64,000 bases of DNA from Coriobacteriia bacterium (lineage in GTDB: Bacteria; Actinomycetota; Coriobacteriia; Anaerosomatales; Anaerosomataceae), in the NCBI GenBank assembly GCA_030655755.1, contig JAUSOQ010000028.1, positions 124,001-188,000 of the forward strand, in the 5' to 3' direction. The notes beneath the pieces were generated by a model. It did no database searches. It was not told where the DNA came from and saw only the letters and a list, made by a program, of their open reading frames with translations. The position numbers were made by a program, and so were the translations under genes. Positions 48,929-58,283 of this stretch are shown one piece after another; positions within the stretch are counted from its first letter, which is position 1; each line of letters opens with the position of its first letter.

Positions 48929-50271
48929 TACGGGCAGTCGCCCTCATCGATGGTGAACACTATCCGCCGGTCGTGCGTTTCGCGCTCGATGCGCTTGCCG
49001 CTGAATACGAGGTCGTTGCCGCTGCATTCATGGGTGGTACCGAGAAGATCGACCTTGCTGCGGGCGCGGCGGTCTACGGTGTGCCGGTCCTCTTCGCTGA
49101 GTCGGCAGAGGAGGCACTTCGCGATGCCATCGAGACATACGGGCCCGATCTGGTGGTCGATCTCTCTGACGAACCGGTACTCAGCGCTGCCGATCGTTTT
49201 CGTCTTGCCGGCATCGCGCTCGGCCATGGCGTTGCCTACCGTGGCGCTGACTTCCGCTTCGATCCTCCGTCATCCCCGGTGGTGACCCGCACACCCGCGC
49301 TTGGCGTTATCGGCACCGGCAAGCGCGTCGGCAAGACCGCTGTTTCGGCCTACATAGCCCGACGTCTGAAAGCCGCCGGCCGTGACATCGTGGTGCTTGC
49401 GATGGGTCGTGGAGGTCCGGCGGAGCCCGAACTCATTCGTGGGGATGAGGTGGCGTTGACCACGGAGGACCTACTCATGCTCGCCGCCCAGGGCAAACAC
49501 GCGTCATCGGACAACTATGAGGACGCCGTGATGAGCAGGGTGACGACGGTCGGCTGTCGTCGATGCGGTGGCGGCATGGCTGGCGGAACGTTCTTCAGCA
49601 ATGTGCCTGAAGGCGCGCTTCTCGTTGACTCTCTCGGCAAAGAGTTACTCGTGCTCGAAGGGTCGGGCGCCGCCATCCCGCCGGTCGCCTCCGATGCCGA
49701 CATCCTTGTCGTAGGTGCGGGACAAGGCGTTTCCTATGTTCGCGACTACTTCGGTCCCTATCGTTTGAAGCGTGCTGACGGCGTCATCATCGCCAACGCG
49801 GAGGAGCCGGTCGCCTCGGCCAGTGATGTCGCCAAGATCGTGGCTGCCATCCGTGCGCAGCGCGAGGACGTACCGATCGCGGTCACGACGTTTCGGCCGA
49901 AGCCGATCGAGGATGTGAGCGGCAAACGCATGTTCTTCGCGACGACCGCACCACAAGGAGTCCTGCCCATACTCGTTAAACATCTCGAGTCGGAGTACGG
50001 TTGCATCGTCATCGGCTCGAGTCCGAACCTCTCCGATCGTGCGTCTCTGCGCGTCGACATGGCCGCTTGCAGCGGCTTGTACGACCTGATGCTCACCGAG
50101 CTGAAGGCTGCCGCGATAGATGTCGTCGCAGTCGCAGGCGTCGAGTTCGGGGTGCCCACGGTCCTTTGCGACAACGTGCCTGTCTCCATAGGTGCGACCC
50201 ACATCGATGAGGTGATCGACCACGCGGTCGAAGTCGCGCTTGAGCGAGCGCAGGCCAGGAGGGGATCATGA
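48925..50271 (+). CDS. Cyclic 2,3-diphosphoglycerate synthetase
   Basis: This enzyme closes 2,3-diphosphoglycerate into the cyclic diphosphate with ATP, known from thermophilic methanogens. The 448-residue protein has the family start ALIDGEHYPPVV, the P-loop GTGKRVGKT (130-138), VLAMGRGGPAEPE, the VGCRRCGGG Cys region, GQGVSYVRDYFGPYRLKRAD and TFRPKPIEDVSGKR. GTG 48925 gives 4-bp overlap with the upstream stop; GTG 48916 is in frame but too near to GGAG. It overlaps the 2-phosphoglycerate kinase gene, which makes its substrate. I recognise the family from memory of its motifs. Confidence 0.82.
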   Translation: MIRAVALIDGEHYPPVVRFALDALAAEYEVVAAAFMGGTEKIDLAAGAAVYGVPVLFAESAEEALRDAIETYGPDLVVDLSDEPVLSAADRFRLAGIALGHGVAYRGADFRFDPPSSPVVTRTPALGVIGTGKRVGKTAVSAYIARRLKAAGRDIVVLAMGRGGPAEPELIRGDEVALTTEDLLMLAAQGKHASSDNYEDAVMSRVTTVGCRRCGGGMAGGTFFSNVPEGALLVDSLGKELLVLEGSGAAIPPVASDADILVVGAGQGVSYVRDYFGPYRLKRADGVIIANAEEPVASASDVAKIVAAIRAQREDVPIAVTTFRPKPIEDVSGKRMFFATTAPQGVLPILVKHLESEYGCIVIGSSPNLSDRASLRVDMAACSGLYDLMLTELKAAAIDVVAVAGVEFGVPTVLCDNVPVSIGATHIDEVIDHAVEVALERAQARRGS

Positions 50272-51218
50272 TGCCCGGTAGCGAGCCGATACTCATCAAA
50301 GACCAACGTCATGGGCTTCCGTATTCAAAGGGCCTGATGGCACAGGCGTTCTCGGCCACAGGTCTGTCGCCCGCCCGCTCGTACCTCGCTGCTCAGCGCG
50401 TGCAGGACGAGATGCGCGCCGAGGGGCTGCGCGAGATCACGCTTGAGGAACTGCACCGCCGAGTGATGAGCGTCCTCACCGAGCAGGCGGGCGAAGAATA
50501 TGCGCGCAGATTCGAGAAGCTGCAGGAGATCGGCAGGCTCGACAGAGCGTTCGTGGTGCTGGTCGGCGGGACGACCGGCGTGGGCAAGTCCACCATCGCC
50601 ACCGAGATCGCGCACCGGTTGGGCATAACCCGGATCGTCTCGACGGATTCCATCCGTGAGGTGATGCGTGGTATCTTTACAAAGGATCTCATGCCCGCGA
50701 TCTATGAAAGCTCGTTCAACGCGTGGCGCGGACTCCGGGTCCCGGTACCCCATGGCGCGAACCCTGTCATCGTTGGATTCCGCGAGCAGACCGCTGTCGT
50801 CGCCACGGGCATCAAGTCGCTGATCAAGCGCGCTTCGGTCGAGGGCGTCAGTATGGTGATCGAGGGCGTGCACCTCGTACCGGGTTACATCGACCCTTCC
50901 CAGTTCAAGAATGCATCTGTGGTGCAGTTGCTCATCGGCGTGGAGGACGAGGAAGCGCACCGGAGCCACTTCTACATCAGGGAGGTCCAGACGGACGGCA
51001 TGCGTCCGTTCGAGAAGTATCGTGCGAACTTCGGCAACATCCGGCTCCTCGGCCGATATATCGAGGACCTGGCCGCCGAGCACGACATACCGATCGTCTA
51101 TAGCCGCCAACTGGACCGTACGGTGGCCGAAGTGCTGGAACTGGTCGTCAACACGGTCATACGCAAAGAAGAGGAGTCGGCGGACAGCCGAACTCAGCCC
51201 GCAGAAGGGGGAGAGTAA
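50268..51218 (+). CDS. 2-phosphoglycerate kinase
   Basis: Phosphorylates 2-phosphoglycerate to 2,3-diphosphoglycerate. The 316-residue protein has an ATP-cone-like N-terminus (LIKDQRHGLPYSKGLMAQAF, about residues 6-28, and on) and a kinase core with VGGTTGVGKST (Walker A, K107), STDSIREVMR and VIEGVHLVPGY (Walker B). This two-part plan is that of methanogen 2PGK. ATG 50268 overlaps the synthetase stop. With it the window holds both steps from a glycolytic intermediate to cyclic 2,3-diphosphoglycerate. Confidence 0.85.
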   Translation: MMPGSEPILIKDQRHGLPYSKGLMAQAFSATGLSPARSYLAAQRVQDEMRAEGLREITLEELHRRVMSVLTEQAGEEYARRFEKLQEIGRLDRAFVVLVGGTTGVGKSTIATEIAHRLGITRIVSTDSIREVMRGIFTKDLMPAIYESSFNAWRGLRVPVPHGANPVIVGFREQTAVVATGIKSLIKRASVEGVSMVIEGVHLVPGYIDPSQFKNASVVQLLIGVEDEEAHRSHFYIREVQTDGMRPFEKYRANFGNIRLLGRYIEDLAAEHDIPIVYSRQLDRTVAEVLELVVNTVIRKEEESADSRTQPAEGGE

Positions 51219-51222
51219 ACGT

Positions 51223-51885
51223 ATGAAGTTCTTCCTGGATACGGCGAACATCGCCCAGATAGAGGAAGCCGCGTCGTGGGGCGTGCTCGCCGGCGTGACC
51301 ACGAATCCGACCCTCTACGCACGTGAGGGCGGGAAGCTCGCTGATTTCCACGCGCACATCCAACGCATCTGCGCGATCGTCGATGGGCCCGTCTCGGCGG
51401 AGACCGTCGGACTCACTCGCGATGAGATCGTGCGCGAGGGCGTGGAACTCGCTGCGCTCGCCCCCAACGTCGTGGTCAAGGTGCCGGTGATGGTCGAAGG
51501 CCTCGCCGCGACCCGCGCTCTGTTCGAGAAGGGCATCGACGTCAACATGACGCTGTGCTTCACGGTTCCGCAGGCGCTCATGTCCGCACGTGCCGGGGCA
51601 CGCTACGTGAGCCCCTTCATCGGTCGCTTCGACGACATCTCCGAAGACGGCCTCGAGCACCTCGGCAACATGATCATTGCGCTGAACAACTACGACTTCG
51701 GTCATCCGGTCGAGGTCATCGCGGCATCCATCCGTCACAACCAGCATGTCGTGGCCGCATCGCTGATGGGCGCCGACATCGCGACCGTCCCGTTCAACGT
51801 ATTAGAGAAGCTCGTCACGCATCCGCTCACCGACCGGGGACTCGAATCGTTCCTGGCCGACTGGGAGAAAGTGAAGAACTCATGA
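51223..51885 (+). CDS. Transaldolase/fructose-6-phosphate aldolase family protein
   Basis: A 220-residue small transaldolase: MKFFLDTANIAQIEEAASWG, GVTTNPTL, VVVKVPVMVEGL (Schiff-base Lys region), NMTLCFTVPQALMSARAGAR and SPFIGRFDD. It transfers a dihydroxyacetone unit between sugar phosphates. It starts 4 bp after the 2-phosphoglycerate kinase stop and overlaps rho by 4 bp. With rpiB (58284) it would cover non-oxidative pentose reactions. Confidence 0.93.
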   Translation: MKFFLDTANIAQIEEAASWGVLAGVTTNPTLYAREGGKLADFHAHIQRICAIVDGPVSAETVGLTRDEIVREGVELAALAPNVVVKVPVMVEGLAATRALFEKGIDVNMTLCFTVPQALMSARAGARYVSPFIGRFDDISEDGLEHLGNMIIALNNYDFGHPVEVIAASIRHNQHVVAASLMGADIATVPFNVLEKLVTHPLTDRGLESFLADWEKVKNS

Positions 51886-53210
51886 GTTCACGTCCACGCA
51901 AGAGAGGTCGCCGCGGCAGTGGCCAGCCGGAACAACAAGGACCGTTGGTCAACCGTGCCGAGCTGGAGCAGAAGACCGTGGCCGAGCTCCGGCAGATGGC
52001 GACCGAGCTTGAGCTCGACGTCAAGGCGCTCAAGAAGAAGGACGAGATCGTCTCGGCGGTCTATGACTCGAAGGTGAAGGCCGAGGGATTCATCGGGGTG
52101 CTCGGCATCCTCGACGTCCTGCCCGAAGGGTACGGCTTCATCCGCACGAGCGGCTATCTGCCGGGCGACACCGACGTCTACTGTTCGATGTCGCAGGTGC
52201 GTCGCTTCGAGCTTCGTCGCGGTGACATGATCAAAGGTCAGGTGCGTCCGCCCAAGGACAGCGAGAAGTACCCGGCCCTGCTCAAGGTGATCACCGTCAA
52301 CGGGCAGGAGCCCGAGGAGAGTAAGAAGCGCAAGAACTTCCGCGATCTCACGCCGGTCTATCCGGATGACAAGTTCACATTGGAGCGCGAGAATCCGCAG
52401 GCGCTCACATCGCGCATCGTCGACCTCGTCGCGCCGATCGGTAAAGGGCAGCGCGGTCTGATCGTCTCGCCACCGAAGGCCGGTAAGACGACGATCCTCA
52501 AAGACGTCGCGGCATCCATCGCCGAGAACAACCCCGAAGTCTACCTCATGTGCCTGCTCGTCGATGAGCGGCCCGAGGAAGTCACCGACATGGAGCGCTC
52601 GATCAAGGGCGAGGTCGTGTCCTCCACCTTCGACATGCCCTCCGAGAACCACATCGCGGTGTCCGAACTTTTGATGGAGCGCGCGAAGCGTCTTGTCGAA
52701 GCCGGCTACGACGTCGTCATCCTGCTCGACTCGATCACCCGCCTCGCCCGTGCGTACAACCTGGCGACACCGGCGTCGGGTCGTATCCTCTCCGGTGGTG
52801 TCGACTCCACAGCGCTCTACCCGCCGAAGAAGTTCTTCGGCGCCGCGCGCAATATCGAGGACGGCGGTTCGCTCACGATCCTCGCGACGGCGCTCGTCGA
52901 CACGGGCTCCAAGATGGACGAGGTCATCTTCGAGGAGTTCAAAGGCACGGGCAACATGGAACTGCGTTTGGATCGCAAGCTTGCCGACCGGCGGATATTC
53001 CCCGCGATCGACGTCATCGCTTCCGGCACGCGTAAAGAGGAGCTTTTACTCGATCCGGTCGAGGCGCCGTTCATATGGAAGCTCCGTCGCGTGCTGCACT
53101 CGCTGGATTCAGGTCCGGCCATCGAGCTGCTGCTCGACAAGCTTCGCCAGACGAAGAGCAACCGCGAGTTCCTTGCGGCTATCTCCAAGACGAAGACGAA
53201 CGGATACTAG
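51882..53210 (+). CDS. rho: Transcription termination factor Rho
   Basis: A 442-residue hexameric RNA helicase. The N-terminus is a short basic arm ([12 protein letters not shown]), then a Rho-N region and the RNA-binding cold-shock domain ([20 protein letters not shown]), the P-loop SPPKAGKTT (from 196), [29 protein letters not shown] and [17 protein letters not shown]. It lacks the long Arg-rich insert of many actinobacterial Rho proteins. Its stop is followed by a short direct repeat and the rpmE promoter. Confidence 0.97.
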   Translation: MSSRPRKRGRRGSGQPEQQGPLVNRAELEQKTVAELRQMATELELDVKALKKKDEIVSAVYDSKVKAEGFIGVLGILDVLPEGYGFIRTSGYLPGDTDVYCSMSQVRRFELRRGDMIKGQVRPPKDSEKYPALLKVITVNGQEPEESKKRKNFRDLTPVYPDDKFTLERENPQALTSRIVDLVAPIGKGQRGLIVSPPKAGKTTILKDVAASIAENNPEVYLMCLLVDERPEEVTDMERSIKGEVVSSTFDMPSENHIAVSELLMERAKRLVEAGYDVVILLDSITRLARAYNLATPASGRILSGGVDSTALYPPKKFFGAARNIEDGGSLTILATALVDTGSKMDEVIFEEFKGTGNMELRLDRKLADRRIFPAIDVIASGTRKEELLLDPVEAPFIWKLRRVLHSLDSGPAIELLLDKLRQTKSNREFLAAISKTKTNGY

Positions 53211-53225
53211 GGCCCGGGCAGGGAT

Positions 53226-53249
53226 GCTTCCAGGAGGAGCTTCCAGGAG
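53226..53249 (+). repeat. Short direct repeat after rho
   Basis: GCTTCCAGGAG occurs twice, 13 bp apart (53226 and 53239). Its meaning is unclear; it may be a small duplication. Confidence 0.35.
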
Positions 53250-53261
53250 CGCGATTCCTCA

Positions 53262-53290
53262 TTGCTGGCGTCCTGACCCCGTGCTATCAT
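53262..53290 (+). promoter_or_regulatory. Promoter of rpmE
   Basis: TTGCTG (53262-53267) and TATCAT (53285-53290) are 17 bp apart, 59 bp before the start codon. Confidence 0.5.
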
Positions 53291-53349
53291 CGCAGGGCTG
53301 TCCTGGCGCCTGGTTGGAAACCAGGTGCTTTCGCGGAGGTGAACCGGAA

Positions 53350-53766
53350 GTGAAGAAGGGTATACACCCTGACTATGTAGAGAGCACGGTTACTTGTTCG
53401 TGCGGTTCTACGTTCAAGACGAGGGCTACCGTACCAGAGCTCCACATAGAGCTCTGTTCGCAATGCCACCCGTTCTACACGGGCAAGCAGAAGTTCGTCG
53501 ACACCGGTGGTCGGGTCCAGCGCTTCTCCGACAAGTTCGGTAGCGCTGCGTCCTCGGCGATCGAGAAGGAGACGGCCGAACGCCAGGCGCGTCAGAAGGT
53601 GCACGAGGAAGCCATGCAGGCCGCCCGTGAGGCCAAGGCCTCCAAGGATGCCCAGCGTGCTAGCCGTGCCGCCAAGCATGAGGTCGCCGTGGCCGTCGAG
53701 AGTGGCGACGCCACTGCCGACGTGACCGAGGTCGCCGAAGCTCCGATGGAGGAGCAGGCGGAGTAA
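53350..53766 (+). CDS. rpmE: Ribosomal protein bL31 with a C-terminal extension
   Basis: Residues 1-70 are a standard zinc-type bL31: [20 protein letters not shown], then [20 protein letters not shown] and [14 protein letters not shown], with the Zn Cys residues CSC and CSQC. The protein is 138 residues, about twice the usual length; the last 65 residues are Ala/Glu/Lys-rich, first helical and then acidic. GTG 53350 follows GGAGGTGA. The extension may be a flexible arm on the ribosome. Confidence 0.93.
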   Translation: MKKGIHPDYVESTVTCSCGSTFKTRATVPELHIELCSQCHPFYTGKQKFVDTGGRVQRFSDKFGSAASSAIEKETAERQARQKVHEEAMQAAREAKASKDAQRASRAAKHEVAVAVESGDATADVTEVAEAPMEEQAE

Positions 53767-53793
53767 CCGCCGGTCGTCTGCGCTGCTATGATG

Positions 53794-53826
53794 GGGAGGC
53801 GGAAAGACTCGCCTCCCTTTCGTCTT
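53794..53826 (+). terminator. Terminator after rpmE
   Basis: GGGAGGCG and CGCCTCCC form an 8-bp stem with an 8-nt loop, followed by TTTCGTCTT. Confidence 0.55.
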
Positions 53827-53849
53827 GAAGAGTCCTGGAGAATCCCGCA

Positions 53850-54533
53850 ATGGATGTACGGCTGCTCTACCATACCCCGGAACCCGAGCGTGCCGTCGCG
53901 GCCGCTGCGAGGCTCTGCTATGCGCCGGTCGGGGCTGCGGAACTTCTCGACACCATGTCCGACGACGCGGTCCGGCGCGTACTCAAGACGGTTCTCACGT
54001 CCGGTCATCTCTCCACGCTGGAGCATGCGAGCTACACCTTCGCTATCGACGGCGTGAGCCGTGCGCTCACACACCAGCTCGTGCGGCATCGCCTTGCGAG
54101 CTACAACCAGCAATCGCAGCGCTACGTCACGTATGCCGATGAGCCGGATTTCATCGTTCCGCCTTCGGTGCAAGCAGATCCCGCCGTCCGGGAGACTTTT
54201 GACGCGGCCACAGCTGCGGTGTTCGAGGCGTACCGGAGTCTGCTCGACGCGGGTATTCCTGCCGAGGACGCACGTTACCTGTTGCCGAACGCCATGGAGA
54301 CGAAGATCGTCGTGACCATGAACATCCGCGAGCTGCTGCACTTCTTCGAACTGCGCTGTTGCAAGCGTGCCCAGTGGGAGATCCGCGAACTCGCGTTGCG
54401 CATGCTGGAGCTTGCTGAGGCCACGGCGCCCTACATCTTCTTAGACGCGGGGGCTACGTGCCGCCGGGGGGCATGCCTTGAGGGTAAGATGACTTGCGGG
54501 GATCCCTACCCGAAAGCTCCAAAGCGTGACTAA
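53850..54533 (+). CDS. thyX: Flavin-dependent thymidylate synthase
   Basis: Makes dTMP with FAD and methylene-tetrahydrofolate. The 227-residue protein has the ThyX motif RHRLASYNQQSQRY (from R79), HLSTLEHASYTF and NIRELLHFFELRCCKRAQWE. ThyX is typical in anaerobes and Actinobacteria. It ends with a Cys-rich tail (CRRGACLEGKMTCG), which is unusual and could bind metal. glyA and tmk in this window are its metabolic partners. Confidence 0.95.
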   Translation: MDVRLLYHTPEPERAVAAAARLCYAPVGAAELLDTMSDDAVRRVLKTVLTSGHLSTLEHASYTFAIDGVSRALTHQLVRHRLASYNQQSQRYVTYADEPDFIVPPSVQADPAVRETFDAATAAVFEAYRSLLDAGIPAEDARYLLPNAMETKIVVTMNIRELLHFFELRCCKRAQWEIRELALRMLELAEATAPYIFLDAGATCRRGACLEGKMTCGDPYPKAPKRD

Positions 54534-54584
54534 GCCCGCCATTCTACGACTCCCTACCGCTTCTCGGCCGATGACGGAGGAATC

Positions 54585-55556
54585 ATGCCTGTAAGACACA
54601 CGCATATCGGTGGCCAGGCCGTTCTTGAAGGCATCATGATGCGTGGCAAGCTCAACTGGGCGGTCGCCGTTCGCGAGCCCGGCGGCTCCATCTACACCGA
54701 ACAGCATGATCTCGTCAGCCACAGCCAGAAGCATTACTGGCTCAAGTGGCCGATCATCCGTGGCATGTGGGGTTTTTACGAGACGATGGTGCTCGCCATA
54801 AAGGCATTCGGCATCTCGGCGGAACACGCTGGAGAGACCGAGGAGGAGAAGCTCTCCCAGGGCGAGATCACGCTTACGATGGTGCTTGGCCTTGGCCTTG
54901 CCATCGGCCTGTTCATCGTGTTGCCCGCTGTCGTCACCAACCTGGTGATCGGGAGCTCTGTCGACAAGCCGTTTCTGTGGAACATCGTTGACGGTGTCTT
55001 TCGCCTCGTGGCGTTCTTCACCTATATCTGGGCGGTGAGCCGTCTTAAAGATATTCGCCGGGTCTTCGCCTATCACGGCGCCGAACACAAGACCATCCAC
55101 GCATACGAGGCGGGACTCCCGCTTGAAACGGAGACCATCCAGAAGTTCGGTACGCTCCACGTGCGCTGTGGGACGTCGTTCCTTCTCATGGTCATGGTGA
55201 TCGCCATCCTCGTGTTCTCGCTCGTTCCGGGCAAGGCGATCATTGCGGCCTGGGGAGTGAGTGCGAAGGCCTGGGTGTTGCTCTTCAACATCGGTGTGCG
55301 TATCGTTCTGCTCCCACTCATCGCCGGTATCGCATATGAGATCTCGGTCAAGTGGGCCGGCAACAACCCCGACAGCCCTCTCGTGAAGGTGCTGCTGTGG
55401 CCGGGTCTGCAGCTGCAGCGCATGACGACAGCTCCGCCGGATGACAGTATGGTCGAGGTCGCGGTTGCGGCGATGCGGCTGGTCATCGAGCGTGAGGAAG
55501 CCGACGCCGGGAACATCTCAGAACTTACTGTGGAGCCCATCCCGACCATCGACTAG
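54585..55556 (+). CDS. DUF1385 membrane protein
   Basis: A 323-residue protein of the DUF1385 family, which is regularly found between rpmE and prfA in Gram-positive bacteria. The start GGQAVLEGIMMRG is the family signature, followed by about five membrane segments, FAYHGAEHKTIHAYE (His-rich conserved motif), RCGTSFLLMV and YEISVKWAGNN. Function is unknown; the AEHK motif suggests metal binding. Confidence 0.93.
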   Translation: MPVRHTHIGGQAVLEGIMMRGKLNWAVAVREPGGSIYTEQHDLVSHSQKHYWLKWPIIRGMWGFYETMVLAIKAFGISAEHAGETEEEKLSQGEITLTMVLGLGLAIGLFIVLPAVVTNLVIGSSVDKPFLWNIVDGVFRLVAFFTYIWAVSRLKDIRRVFAYHGAEHKTIHAYEAGLPLETETIQKFGTLHVRCGTSFLLMVMVIAILVFSLVPGKAIIAAWGVSAKAWVLLFNIGVRIVLLPLIAGIAYEISVKWAGNNPDSPLVKVLLWPGLQLQRMTTAPPDDSMVEVAVAAMRLVIEREEADAGNISELTVEPIPTID

Positions 55557-55619
55557 CCGATCCCTGACCGTCTTACCACGTGCTACGCTGTCACTGCATC
55601 CGAACGGACATCGAGGACC

Positions 55620-56684
55620 ATGCGAGACAGACTTCAAGCCATACTCTCGGCAAACGAAGAGCTCACCGCCAAGCTCTCCGACCCCGCCGTCCTTAGCGAT
55701 CAAAAGGAGTACGCGCGTCTCGGTAAGGAGCACTCCGGGCAGGCGCAGCTCGTTGCGAAGATCCGCGAATACCTCGCGGTGCTCGATGGCATCGCCGAAG
55801 CCGAGGAGATGCTGCACGCCGAGAAGGACTCGGACATGCGCGATATGGTCAAAGAGGAGCTTGTCGAACTCGAGGGTCGCGTCTCCGGACTCGAGGATGA
55901 GCTCAAGGTCATGATGTTGCCCGCAGATCCCAACGACGGGAAGAACGTCGTCGTGGAGATCCGTGCGGGTGCTGGCGGTGACGAGGCCGGTTTGTTCGCT
56001 GGCGACCTGTATCGCATGTACATGCGATACGCGGAGCAGCAGCGCTGGAAGGTCGAGGAGATCGACGCCAGTGACAACGAGGTCGGCGGGTTCAAGGAAG
56101 TCTCCTTCATGATCAAGGGCAAGGGCGTCTACTCGAAGATGAAGTTCGAATCGGGTGTCCACCGTGTCCAGCGTGTGCCGAGCACAGAGTCCGGTGGCCG
56201 TATACACACATCCACCGCCACGGTCGCTGTGATGCCGGAAGCCGAGGACATCGAGATCGCGATCAGCCAGAGCGATCTGCGCATCGATGTCTACCGTTCA
56301 AGTGGCCCGGGCGGGCAGTCGGTCAACACGACCGACTCGGCGGTGCGCATCACACACCTGCCTACCGGTCTGGTCGTGCAGTCGCAGAACCAGAAGTCGC
56401 AACTACAGAACCGCGAGGCTGCAATGCGCGTCCTGCGCGCGCGCCTCTACGAGGCCGAACTCCAGCGTCAGCAAGCCGAGCTCGGAGCGACGCGGCGCAG
56501 TCAGATAGGCTCGGGGGACCGGTCCGAGAAGATACGCACCTACAACTTCCCGCAGGATCGGGTCACCGACCATCGCATCGGGCTCACCATCCACAATCTG
56601 CCGGCGGTGCTGATGGGCGAGATCGACGAACTCATCGAGAGTCTGGTGGCGGCAGACCGCGCCGAGCGGTTGGCGGCGGTCTAG
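55620..56684 (+). CDS. prfA: Peptide chain release factor 1
   Basis: Reads UAA and UAG. The 354-residue protein has the GGQ motif ([21 protein letters not shown] at 231-233), the PxT-containing segment [14 protein letters not shown] and the usual helical N-terminus. prmC, which methylates the GGQ glutamine, begins at the next base after the stop. Confidence 0.97.
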   Translation: MRDRLQAILSANEELTAKLSDPAVLSDQKEYARLGKEHSGQAQLVAKIREYLAVLDGIAEAEEMLHAEKDSDMRDMVKEELVELEGRVSGLEDELKVMMLPADPNDGKNVVVEIRAGAGGDEAGLFAGDLYRMYMRYAEQQRWKVEEIDASDNEVGGFKEVSFMIKGKGVYSKMKFESGVHRVQRVPSTESGGRIHTSTATVAVMPEAEDIEIAISQSDLRIDVYRSSGPGGQSVNTTDSAVRITHLPTGLVVQSQNQKSQLQNREAAMRVLRARLYEAELQRQQAELGATRRSQIGSGDRSEKIRTYNFPQDRVTDHRIGLTIHNLPAVLMGEIDELIESLVAADRAERLAAV

Positions 56685-57563
56685 ATGGCCGCCGAGCGCG
56701 TCTGGAGTTGTAAGGACGCGCTGGACTGGACCGTCACGTATCTTAAGCGTAGTGGCGACGAGACACCGCGTCGCTCTGCCGAGTGGCTCCTCTCGGCGGC
56801 CACCGGTCTGTCCAGGATCGAGCTGTACGCCTTCCATGATCGCCCGCTCTCGCCCGAGGAGAGGACCCGCTACCGCGAACTCATCGAGCGACGCGCCCAA
56901 GGGATGCCGCTACAGTATGTGAGCGGCGAGATGCCCTTCCGTCATCTGGTCATCAAGGTGACCCCGGGGGTGTTCATCCCCCGTCCGGAGACCGAGGTCT
57001 TAGTCGACGCAGCCCTGGCGCGCATGCCCACCTCGCCGCTCATCATCGATCTCTGCACCGGTTCGGGCTGTGTCGCTGTGTCGATCGCGCATGAACGGCC
57101 TGATGCGACGGTACACGCGACGGATGTCAGCGAGGCGGCGGTTGAGGCCGCTCGTCGGAACGCGCTGTACGCTGAGGTGCCGGAGAGGGTACAAGTAGTG
57201 CATGGAGACCTTTTCTCGCCGCTTTCGACCGGCCTACGGGGTCGCGTCGACGTCATCGTTTCGAATCCGCCGTACATCCCCAGTGCGGATCTCCAAGACC
57301 TGCCGACCGAGGTGCTTGGCTTCGAGCCGCATCTTGCTTTGGATGGAGGTCCCGACGGTCTGGATGTGGCGCGCAGGATATGGACTCAGGCATGCGCGTG
57401 GCTCAAGCCCGGCGGTGTCCTTCTTATGGAGCTGGACTCCGGACGTGTGCAGATGGCTGCCGATGAGCTCGGCGATGAGTATACGGGTGTAGAGGTCCTC
57501 AAGGACCTGACAGGCAAGGACCGGGTTGTCGTTGCAAGGAAAGTGGAGGCGATGGAGCCATGA
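56685..57563 (+). CDS. prmC: Release factor glutamine methyltransferase
   Basis: Methylates the Gln of the GGQ motif. The 292-residue protein has IPRPETEVLV, the SAM motif IDLCTGSGCVAVSIA and the catalytic NPPY (194-197) in VSNPPYIPSADL. Its stop overlaps the ywlC-like gene by 4 bp. Confidence 0.96.
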   Translation: MAAERVWSCKDALDWTVTYLKRSGDETPRRSAEWLLSAATGLSRIELYAFHDRPLSPEERTRYRELIERRAQGMPLQYVSGEMPFRHLVIKVTPGVFIPRPETEVLVDAALARMPTSPLIIDLCTGSGCVAVSIAHERPDATVHATDVSEAAVEAARRNALYAEVPERVQVVHGDLFSPLSTGLRGRVDVIVSNPPYIPSADLQDLPTEVLGFEPHLALDGGPDGLDVARRIWTQACAWLKPGGVLLMELDSGRVQMAADELGDEYTGVEVLKDLTGKDRVVVARKVEAMEP

Positions 57564-58204
57564 GTAAGGTGATTCACATCGATCCGGAAAACCCCTCGGC
57601 GGAAGCGGTGAATCTCGCTGCGACGGTGCTGCGTGACGGTGGCATCGTGGTCTTCCCGACGGAGACCGTGTACGGGATCGGCGCTTCCGCTACGTCGTGT
57701 TTCGGGCCTCAAGAGATCATCGACATCAAGATGCGTCCCAAGAACAAACCGTTACCGTGGCTTGTCGAGAACGAGAATGCTCTCGAAACCTATGGCATCG
57801 ACGTGCCCGAATATGCTCACAGGCTCGCTCACGAGTTCTGGCCCGGCCCGCTCACGATCGTCGTGAAAGCCGCCGGGGTCGTCGCCCCTGAATTCACCGA
57901 CGATCGTGGTACGGTCGCGCTACGTTGCCCTGACCACGAACTCGTCCAAGAGCTCATCCGCGCCTCCGGCAACGCCATCATCACGACTTCGGCGAACACG
58001 TCCGGCAAGCCTCCTGCCGGTGCGTTCACCGAGCTCGAGGAACGCATCATCGCCTCGGCGGACCTCACCCTGGACGGCGGTGAGACGTTGCACAAGACGG
58101 CGTCGACCGTTGTAGACTGCACCGGAGCCGAGCCGGTGGTTACGCGTGAAGGCGCCCTGCCTGGCGCGCGTGTCTTAGAAGTCGCTCACACACTCGCGAA
58201 CTAG
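57560..58204 (+). CDS. Threonylcarbamoyl-AMP synthase (TsaC/Sua5/YwlC)
   Basis: Makes threonylcarbamoyl-AMP for the t6A base of tRNAs. The 214-residue YrdC-domain protein has [59 protein letters not shown] and [11 protein letters not shown]. It lacks the extra Sua5 domain. Position after prmC is the conserved order. Confidence 0.95.
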   Translation: MSKVIHIDPENPSAEAVNLAATVLRDGGIVVFPTETVYGIGASATSCFGPQEIIDIKMRPKNKPLPWLVENENALETYGIDVPEYAHRLAHEFWPGPLTIVVKAAGVVAPEFTDDRGTVALRCPDHELVQELIRASGNAIITTSANTSGKPPAGAFTELEERIIASADLTLDGGETLHKTASTVVDCTGAEPVVTREGALPGARVLEVAHTLAN

Positions 58205-58225
58205 ACTTGCGATACTGGTACAATC

Positions 58226-58262
58226 CACGGAAGGCGGCCCGCATGCAGGGGCGCCTTCCGTG
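58226..58262 (+). promoter_or_regulatory. Stem-loop in the rpiB leader
   Basis: An 11-bp stem (CACGGAAGGCG and complement) with a 15-nt loop lies between a -10-like TACAAT (58219-58224) and the rpiB ribosome binding site. No T-tract follows, so it may be a leader structure instead of a terminator. Confidence 0.4.
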
Positions 58263-58283
58263 CCGTCTCGATGGAGGGGTTCC

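Noticed and set aside
57255-57275. Copy of the tRNA-Thr 3' segment TTCGAATCCGC as an attachment site
   Set aside because: It is the codons for the SNPPY motif of prmC; the match is short and due to chance.
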